From NCBI RefSeq assembly GCF_020166495.1, contig NZ_JAINZS010000001.1:1-64000 (forward strand): a DNA stretch of 64,000 nt. The letters are read 5' to 3'. Positions within the stretch are counted from its first letter, which is position 1, and every line of letters begins with the position of its first letter. Source of the DNA: Robertkochia aurantiaca. Its GTDB lineage: Bacteria > Bacteroidota > Bacteroidia > Flavobacteriales > Flavobacteriaceae. Made by a program: the position numbers and the translations under genes. The notes under the pieces were generated by a model. It worked only from the letters and a program-made list of their open reading frames with translations. It did not search any database and was not told the origin of the DNA. Of the stretch, positions 59,304 through 64,000 are shown one piece after another.

Positions 59304-59756
59304 ATGATAATTACAGCGTCTAAACTCAATAAATTCCTTATGATGAAATTGCCTGCTGCATGGATGTGCGGGGTACGGGTAAAACAGATGGATGAGAATG
59401 GTTGTACCACCGCAGTGCGATACAGATGGATCAATCAAAACCCCTTTGGATCCATGTTTTGGGCCGTGCAGGGCATGGCAGCCGAACTCGCAACCGGGGC
59501 ACTGGTCATGGGAAAGATCAAAAGCAGTGGAAAGCGTATTTCCATGCTGGTGGCCAATAACAAGGCCAGCTTTTCTAAAAAGGCAAAGGGGCGTATTATT
59601 TTTAGTTGTCAGGAGGGCGGCAAGATCGATTATGCTATAGCCCGCACCATTGAGACCGGTGAAGGGCAAACGTTCTGGATGCAGGCCAGGGGAGTTGACG
59701 AGGCAGGTGATACCGTCTCGGTCTTTGATTTTGAATGGACCATAAAACTGAAATAA
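59304..59756 (+). CDS. DUF4442 hot-dog-fold protein
   Basis: A 150-residue protein with the DUF4442 pattern: WMCGVRVKQMDENGCTTAVR, then NPFGSMFWAVQGMAAELATG, then NKASFSKKAKGRIIF. This is a thioesterase-like fold with unproved activity. It is the first of three consecutive genes with short gaps (20 bp to the AIM24 gene). Confidence 0.85.
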   Translation: MIITASKLNKFLMMKLPAAWMCGVRVKQMDENGCTTAVRYRWINQNPFGSMFWAVQGMAAELATGALVMGKIKSSGKRISMLVANNKASFSKKAKGRIIFSCQEGGKIDYAIARTIETGEGQTFWMQARGVDEAGDTVSVFDFEWTIKLK

Positions 59757-59776
59757 TAATCAACTTATAAGATCAC

Positions 59777-60580
59777 ATGATGACATCACACGAAATAGAT
59801 TATACAATCTACGGAGAAGAAATGCAGTTCGTTGAAATAGAGCTGGATCCTCAGGAGGCTGTAGTGGCTGAATCGGGTACCTTCCTGATGATGGATACGG
59901 GTATAAAAATGGATACCATCTTCGGAGACGGGTCCAACCAGGATAAGGGGGTACTCGGGAAACTCTTTTCTGCCGGTAAACGCTTGCTTACCGGTGAGAG
60001 TTTATTCATGACCGCATTTCTTAACCAGGACAATGGTAAGCGAAAGATCAGTTTTGCCTCGCCTTACCCGGGAAAGATCATTCCTTTAGATCTCTCAAAA
60101 TACGGCGGCAAGATTATCTGCCAGAAAGATGCATTTCTTTGTGCAGCCAAGGGTGTTACTGTAGGCATTGAATTTTCCCGGAAACTCGGCCGCGGATTTT
60201 TCGGAGGGGAAGGTTTTATCATGCAAAAACTGGAGGGTGATGGAATGGCTTTCGTGCATGCAGGAGGAACTCTGGCGCGCAGAGAGCTAGCCGAAGGCGA
60301 GGTGCTGCGGGTAGATACCGGATGTATCGTTGGGTTTACGCAACATATCGATTATGACATCGAATTTGTGGGCGGGATAAGAAATACTGTTTTTGGGGGT
60401 GAAGGCATATTTTTTGCCACCCTGCGAGGTCCCGGAGTGGTATATATACAGTCCTTGCCTTTTAGCCGTCTGGCAGAAAGGATTTTTGCCTCCATTCCCA
60501 GCAAAGGCGGAAAGCAAAGGGGAGAGGGTAGTGTGTTAGGCGGATTGGGAGACCTGCTTGACGGTGATAACCGGTTTTAA
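59777..60580 (+). CDS. AIM24-family protein (TIGR00266 type)
   Basis: A 267-residue beta-rich protein. It opens [21 protein letters not shown] and contains [43 protein letters not shown] and [21 protein letters not shown], all typical of the AIM24/TIGR00266 family, whose function is not established. A start one codon later (MTSHEI) is equally likely. It overlaps the MsrA-like gene by one base (TAATG). Confidence 0.88.
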   Translation: MMTSHEIDYTIYGEEMQFVEIELDPQEAVVAESGTFLMMDTGIKMDTIFGDGSNQDKGVLGKLFSAGKRLLTGESLFMTAFLNQDNGKRKISFASPYPGKIIPLDLSKYGGKIICQKDAFLCAAKGVTVGIEFSRKLGRGFFGGEGFIMQKLEGDGMAFVHAGGTLARRELAEGEVLRVDTGCIVGFTQHIDYDIEFVGGIRNTVFGGEGIFFATLRGPGVVYIQSLPFSRLAERIFASIPSKGGKQRGEGSVLGGLGDLLDGDNRF

Positions 60581-61071
60581 TGAGTCAACCGGTTGCATGC
60601 CTGGTCTTTGGTGGTGGATGCCACTGGTGTACTGAAGCGGTCTTCCAAAATGTCAAAGGTGTAATCAGCGTGATTCAGGGCTATGTTTCCCAGACGAGAA
60701 ATCCCGATCATTACAGCGAGGCGGCCATGGTTTTTTTCAACAGGGAGCAGGTGTCCATGTCAGCTCTGATACTCATTCACTTATATTCCCATAGCAGTAC
60801 TGCCCATCATAAATTGCGGGACAGGTACAGGTCTCAGGTAGTCTGTTTTGATCCTGAGGCGCAGAGGCAGGTAGAAATGTATCTGAAAAAGGCATCTGCC
60901 GAATATATGAAGAGTGTCATCACTATTCCGACCATCTTCCATCGATTCCGCCCCTCTGATGAGCAACTTCAGGGATATTATAAAAAGGATCCGGAGAAAC
61001 CCTTCTGCCGTCGCTATATCAGTCCGAAATTACATGTGCTCAAAGAAAAATTCCCCGGGCTGATCGCTTAA
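60580..61071 (+). CDS. Short MsrA-like protein (methionine sulfoxide reductase fold)
   Basis: A 163-residue protein with the MsrA start GGGCHWCTEAVFQNVKGV, where Cys14 matches the catalytic cysteine and the usual Phe is His15. It keeps RYRSQV, but the canonical TGHAE segment between the GY and LL blocks is missing (about ten residues), and HSSTAHHKLRDRYRS replaces the usual HDPT...QGxDxGxQYRS. Activity as methionine-S-sulfoxide reductase is therefore uncertain. I recall similar short proteins in other flavobacteria, so it looks like a conserved subfamily rather than a broken gene. Its end overlaps the convergent carboxypeptidase gene by 4 bp. Confidence 0.8.
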   Translation: MSQPVACLVFGGGCHWCTEAVFQNVKGVISVIQGYVSQTRNPDHYSEAAMVFFNREQVSMSALILIHLYSHSSTAHHKLRDRYRSQVVCFDPEAQRQVEMYLKKASAEYMKSVITIPTIFHRFRPSDEQLQGYYKKDPEKPFCRRYISPKLHVLKEKFPGLIA

Positions 61072-62354
61072 TAGGTCTTTTTGATATGATAAAGGATGGG
61101 TTCCATTTCCTTTTTTACAGGTATGCTTGAGCCCATATAGTGATTATTCATAAAGCTGAATATCAGTGTTTTTCCGCTATCGGTCAACAGGTATCCGCTC
61201 AGGCAGTAATTATTGCTCAGGGTTCCTGTTTTCGCATATACATAAGGCGCGCCATCACCTTTAAAATAATTCTTCAGTGTACCTGAAACGCCTCCTGCTG
61301 GAAACAATTGCAGCAAGCGTTCTTTTCCGTAGCATTTGTAAAGTTTGAACAGCACATGAACCAGTGCCTCGGGGGTTATCAGGTTATAGCGCGACAGGCC
61401 TGAGCCATCGACCCATCTGGGCTTTTGTGACAGATCAGATAGGGGCCCTTCAAGTATGTAATCCCTGGTCTTTGCTCCGCTGAGTGTGTCAGAAAGCATA
61501 CCGGAAGCCTGGATAAGCAATTGTTCAGCAATAAAATTATCGCTTACCATCATCATTCTTTTATAGACCGAGTCTGCCTTGATCCCATAAAGTGTTCGCC
61601 ATTCATCGGTTGTGGTATGTTTCATTTTCAGATGAACCTCACGCTGCAGAGCCTTTGAAAGTATATTTTTAACAGCAGTACTGTCTGTTATATAGGGTAT
61701 CTCAAGGGTATCTCCGGCTTTGGCATTCAGATAAAAGATGTTCTGATGCCTGTCTCTTTGAAAACCTGAAGGATTAGCAGTGTTACGGTAGGTAAAATTC
61801 CTGGGAGATATCCAGCCCTCTCCCTGATCATCCAGTCCGCCGAGAACGATATTTCCGTGAAGAGGTAAGGCACTGCGCTCCGGAGAATAGTAGGCATCGA
61901 AATCACCCCATGACCAACCCGGTCCGAGGGGATTTTCGTCAAAATTGTTCCATACCAATGCCACCGGGTCAAAATTTCTCACAAATTCGAAGGGTGTCTT
62001 AAGCTCGAAATACGGATGTAACAGGGTAGGGTCTCCTGTGCCCCTGAGCAACAGGGTATCATTAATGTACTGATATTGAAGAGCAGGAAGCTTTTCGGGC
62101 AGCAGTTCCATGGCTGAGAAAAGTGTCAGTATCTTGGTATTGCTTGCAGGGGTGAAATACTTATCAGCGTTATGACTGTAGACGGTATCACCGGTCTCCG
62201 GATCGAAGACGAAAAATCCGGTGAACTGGTTTTTAAAAAATGGAGATGAAACCTGACGGTCGACCTCCTCCTTTAGTTTTTTATGCGGTTTAACACCGCA
62301 AGAGACAATAAATAAAAAGACCGAAAGCAGGAATAAGAGGTATTTGTTTAACAT
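61068..62354 (-). CDS. PBP4-type D-alanyl-D-alanine carboxypeptidase lipoprotein (DacB-like)
   Basis: A 428-residue lipoprotein with a lipobox ending IVSC (Cys19). Catalytic Ser71 is in ASNTK (SxxK 71-74), the SxN motif is in VSDNFIAEQ near 270, and the KTG motif is in YAKTGTLSN near 377. These match class C PBP4 enzymes that remove the terminal D-Ala of muropeptides or cut cross-links. It is shorter than E. coli DacB (477), mainly in the inserted domains. No -7 box was found directly upstream. Confidence 0.9.
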   Translation of the reverse strand: MLNKYLLFLLSVFLFIVSCGVKPHKKLKEEVDRQVSSPFFKNQFTGFFVFDPETGDTVYSHNADKYFTPASNTKILTLFSAMELLPEKLPALQYQYINDTLLLRGTGDPTLLHPYFELKTPFEFVRNFDPVALVWNNFDENPLGPGWSWGDFDAYYSPERSALPLHGNIVLGGLDDQGEGWISPRNFTYRNTANPSGFQRDRHQNIFYLNAKAGDTLEIPYITDSTAVKNILSKALQREVHLKMKHTTTDEWRTLYGIKADSVYKRMMMVSDNFIAEQLLIQASGMLSDTLSGAKTRDYILEGPLSDLSQKPRWVDGSGLSRYNLITPEALVHVLFKLYKCYGKERLLQLFPAGGVSGTLKNYFKGDGAPYVYAKTGTLSNNYCLSGYLLTDSGKTLIFSFMNNHYMGSSIPVKKEMEPILYHIKKTY

Positions 62355-62594
62355 GATAATCGGAGGCTGGTTTTATAATACAGCCACTAAAATAAGTAAA
62401 CCCGAAAAGCTGAAGAAATAAAATAGTTTGACAAATATGCAATAAATTCATGCTATTATGAGTTTTTGTTAAAAGATCATCAATTTTAAATTTTATGATT
62501 CCTGATTTGGCAAAAAATTAAAATTATTTATAAATTTAGACGTCGAATTTCGAAAGAGTTTTGACAATTTTATCCTAACCAAATTAATACAGTT

Positions 62595-62792
62595 ATGCCC
62601 AGAGCTATGTATGAGTATACCAAAACGGTTCTTCAAAAAGTCAGTTTTGACGTGAAGCTCTTCAGAGTGGAATTGGAGAAGGCCATGAAAAGGTTATTGC
62701 CTCATGAGCTTGACGAATTAAGGATCTGGCTCACACAGTTTATTCAGGGTAAACCTGAACTTACTCAATGTTTAACGTATTTAAACCCATAA
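62595..62792 (+). CDS. Conserved 65-residue protein of unknown function
   Basis: A 65-residue soluble, mostly helical protein (MPRAMYEYTKTVLQKVSF, then ELEKAMKRLLPHELDEL, then QFIQGKPELTQCLTYL). It is flanked by intergenic DNA and by a strong terminator 3 bp after the stop, which supports real expression. I recall very similar small proteins across the family Flavobacteriaceae, but no function. The start at 62595 is preceded by a T-rich, A-rich leader with no clear -7 box. Confidence 0.82.
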   Translation: MPRAMYEYTKTVLQKVSFDVKLFRVELEKAMKRLLPHELDELRIWLTQFIQGKPELTQCLTYLNP

Positions 62793-62795
62793 TGA

Positions 62796-62826
62796 AAAAG
62801 CCCCTGAAAAGGGGCTTTTGATTTTT
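62796..62826 (+). terminator. Terminator between the 65-residue protein gene and oxyR (bidirectional)
   Basis: AAAAGCCCCT (62796-62805), loop GAAA, AGGGGCTTTT (62810-62819), with T residues on both strands. It serves the small gene on the plus strand and lies 30 bp after the oxyR stop on the minus strand. Confidence 0.87.
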
Positions 62827-62855
62827 TAAGACTTCTTACTCTTACGAAACTCTTT

Positions 62856-63794
62856 TTATTTTCCGAGCGGACTGACGATCTTCACGTTGTGAAAGGCGAT
62901 TGCCCCGCGTATCACCCCTGCGATGGTGTCTTTCAGGGCTTCGGTGATATGCATTTTTAATTCGCTTTTATGATAGATAATACTCACCTCTCTGGCTGGA
63001 TTGGGCTCCTCAAAATATTTCAGATTCTTTTTCTGATCCTCACAAAGATCCAGGGTGTGAAGAAAGGGGAGTAAGGTCATTCCGAGGCCTTCATCGGCCA
63101 GTTTCAGCATGGTCTCAAAACTTCCGCTTTCGAGATTAAAACGTCTGCCCGCCATATCCCGATTCGCATTGCAAAGATTGATCACCCCGTCACGGAAACA
63201 ATGCCCGTCTTCCAGTAAAAGAATATCGTCGAGGTCCAGGTCAGGAACGCTGATCTTATTCATATCTCTTAACCTGTGATCTGCGGGGATGTAGGCGACA
63301 AATGGCTCATAATACAAAACCTTTTCCCTGATGTTGTCTTTTTCAAGAGGAGTGGCTGCAATGGCGGCATCCAGGTGACCGTCTTCCAGCTTTTCAATGA
63401 GGGTTTCAGTGTTTTCTTCTTCCACCTTAAGATGGATCTTAGGGTACTTTTTGATAAAATTTTTCAAAAAGAGGGGTAACAGGGTAGGCATGATGGTTGG
63501 AATAACACCCAGACGGTATTCTCCGCCGATGTAGCCTTTCTCCTGGTCTACGATATCCTTAATACGAAATGATTCGTTTACGATATTTCGGGCCTGTTCA
63601 ACTATTTTATGTCCTACCTCAGTAAGTTGAATGGGTTTTTTACTGCGATCAAATATCAGAATGTCAAGTTCATCTTCCAGCTTCTGAATTTGCATGCTAA
63701 GGGTTGGCTGGGTCACAAAACTCTTTTCTGCCGCCAGGGTGAAATTTTTGTACTCGGCAACAGCCAGAACATATTGCAATTGGGTAATGGTCAT
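62856..63794 (-). CDS. oxyR: Hydrogen peroxide-sensing LysR-type regulator OxyR
   Basis: A 312-residue LysR regulator. The N-terminal winged helix has QLQYVLAVAEYKNFTLAAEK and the recognition helix TQPTLSMQIQKLEDEL. The effector domain has Cys199 and Cys208 in EDGHCFRDGVINLCNANRD, the same spacing as the redox pair of E. coli OxyR. It should activate peroxide-defence genes on oxidation. Which neighbours it controls cannot be seen; the window ends about 200 bp upstream. A TATATTTG box lies at 63952-63959. Confidence 0.93.
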   Translation of the reverse strand: MTITQLQYVLAVAEYKNFTLAAEKSFVTQPTLSMQIQKLEDELDILIFDRSKKPIQLTEVGHKIVEQARNIVNESFRIKDIVDQEKGYIGGEYRLGVIPTIMPTLLPLFLKNFIKKYPKIHLKVEEENTETLIEKLEDGHLDAAIAATPLEKDNIREKVLYYEPFVAYIPADHRLRDMNKISVPDLDLDDILLLEDGHCFRDGVINLCNANRDMAGRRFNLESGSFETMLKLADEGLGMTLLPFLHTLDLCEDQKKNLKYFEEPNPAREVSIIYHKSELKMHITEALKDTIAGVIRGAIAFHNVKIVSPLGK

Positions 63795-64000
63795 ATACAG
63801 CTTACTTTTTCGGTCATCAAAATTAATAAAACTATCAGTATTTCTTATAGTAATATAAATTATTAATCAAATGAATCTATTGGATTGATAATCAGTAAAT
63901 TGGGTGGTTAACTTGAAGATCTTCTTCTTTTCTCAGCCATCTCAGATACCTCAAATATAAGCTATGCCCAGGATAGCGATATGATTTACACATTTCTGCA
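63795..64000. other. Region upstream of oxyR up to the window edge
   Basis: About 206 bp with no convincing complete gene. It contains the candidate oxyR promoter box, a ten-codon minus-strand open frame downstream of it (63940-63908, MAEKRRRSSS) and an open minus-strand frame reading in from the right edge that could be the end of a gene outside the window (ends near 63887). Confidence 0.4.
63952..63959 (-). promoter_or_regulatory. -7 box TATATTTG upstream of oxyR
   Basis: Exact TAnnTTTG match on the minus strand, 157 bp before the oxyR start, giving a leader of about 150 nt that includes a ten-codon open frame. It may instead belong to something else; no closer box was seen. Confidence 0.4.

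Noticed and set aside
63887-64000. Partial minus-strand gene at the right edge
   Set aside because: Only about 35 codons are visible and they overlap the candidate promoter box; a real gene cannot be told from chance here.

Overview
The window looks like chromosomal DNA of a member of the Flavobacteriaceae (Bacteroidota); I cannot name the genus. Supporting signs are the TAnnTTTG -7 promoter boxes ahead of many genes, a SusC/SusD pair, flavobacterial families (DUF4249, DUF4835, DUF6095-like, DUF6913-like, GIN/DUF2807 with PspC and PadR), a monomeric NADP-isocitrate dehydrogenase, a long-form GAPDH and the scarcity of strong Shine-Dalgarno sequences. I see no insertion sequence, prophage, CRISPR array or tRNA gene. 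Nearly all the DNA is ordinary, densely packed core genome.

Layout. 1-110: 3' end of a 5S rRNA gene and its terminator. 111-884: a non-coding patch of dispersed palindromic repeats and 8-bp tandem repeats. 885-3413: glycerate kinase plus GntP permease. 3410-9271 (minus): small membrane protein, TonB receptor/DUF4249 pair, isocitrate dehydrogenase. 9272-9828: a non-coding gap with an orphan terminator and near-match DnaA boxes. 9829-14800 (minus): rplS, trmD, a coiled-coil membrane protein, GAPDH and a Deg protease. 14905-18025 (plus): dapF, an acetyltransferase, mltG and a lysozyme-like wall protein. 18083-20719 (minus): RsmI-like methylase, LMW phosphatase and dnaA. The AT-rich gap upstream of dnaA is one candidate origin.

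20922-24086 carries a thioesterase and a GH9 cellulase-like/polysaccharide-deacetylase fusion. 24081-27250 (minus) is a tightly overlapping ribD-HAD-DMT-YigZ unit. 27290-41676 (plus) is mainly housekeeping: prmC, ligA, dapA, bamD, rpoZ-like, coaBC, recN, fabI, a glycosyltransferase, YbbR and coaE. 41755-44041 encodes a histidine kinase/response regulator pair, followed by a SusC/SusD pair (44252-48793).

49180-52441 (minus) is a translationally coupled unit of dipeptide epimerase, PLP enzyme and NlpC/P60 lipoprotein that fits salvage of murein peptides. 52720-59114 (minus) holds an amidohydrolase, an NTF2-serine hydrolase fusion, a PadR-PspC-GIN envelope-stress-like operon and a DUF4870 protein. 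59304-61071 (plus) has a DUF4442 protein, an AIM24 protein and a shortened MsrA-like protein. The window ends with a PBP4-type carboxypeptidase, a 65-residue protein and an OxyR regulator that keeps both redox cysteines.

I did not find an obviously new multi-gene system. The strongest leads are the GH9/deacetylase fusion with altered NodB motifs, the shortened MsrA family, the covarying palindromic repeats, the promoter boxes that imply leaderless mRNAs, and the 9.3-9.8 kb non-coding region.
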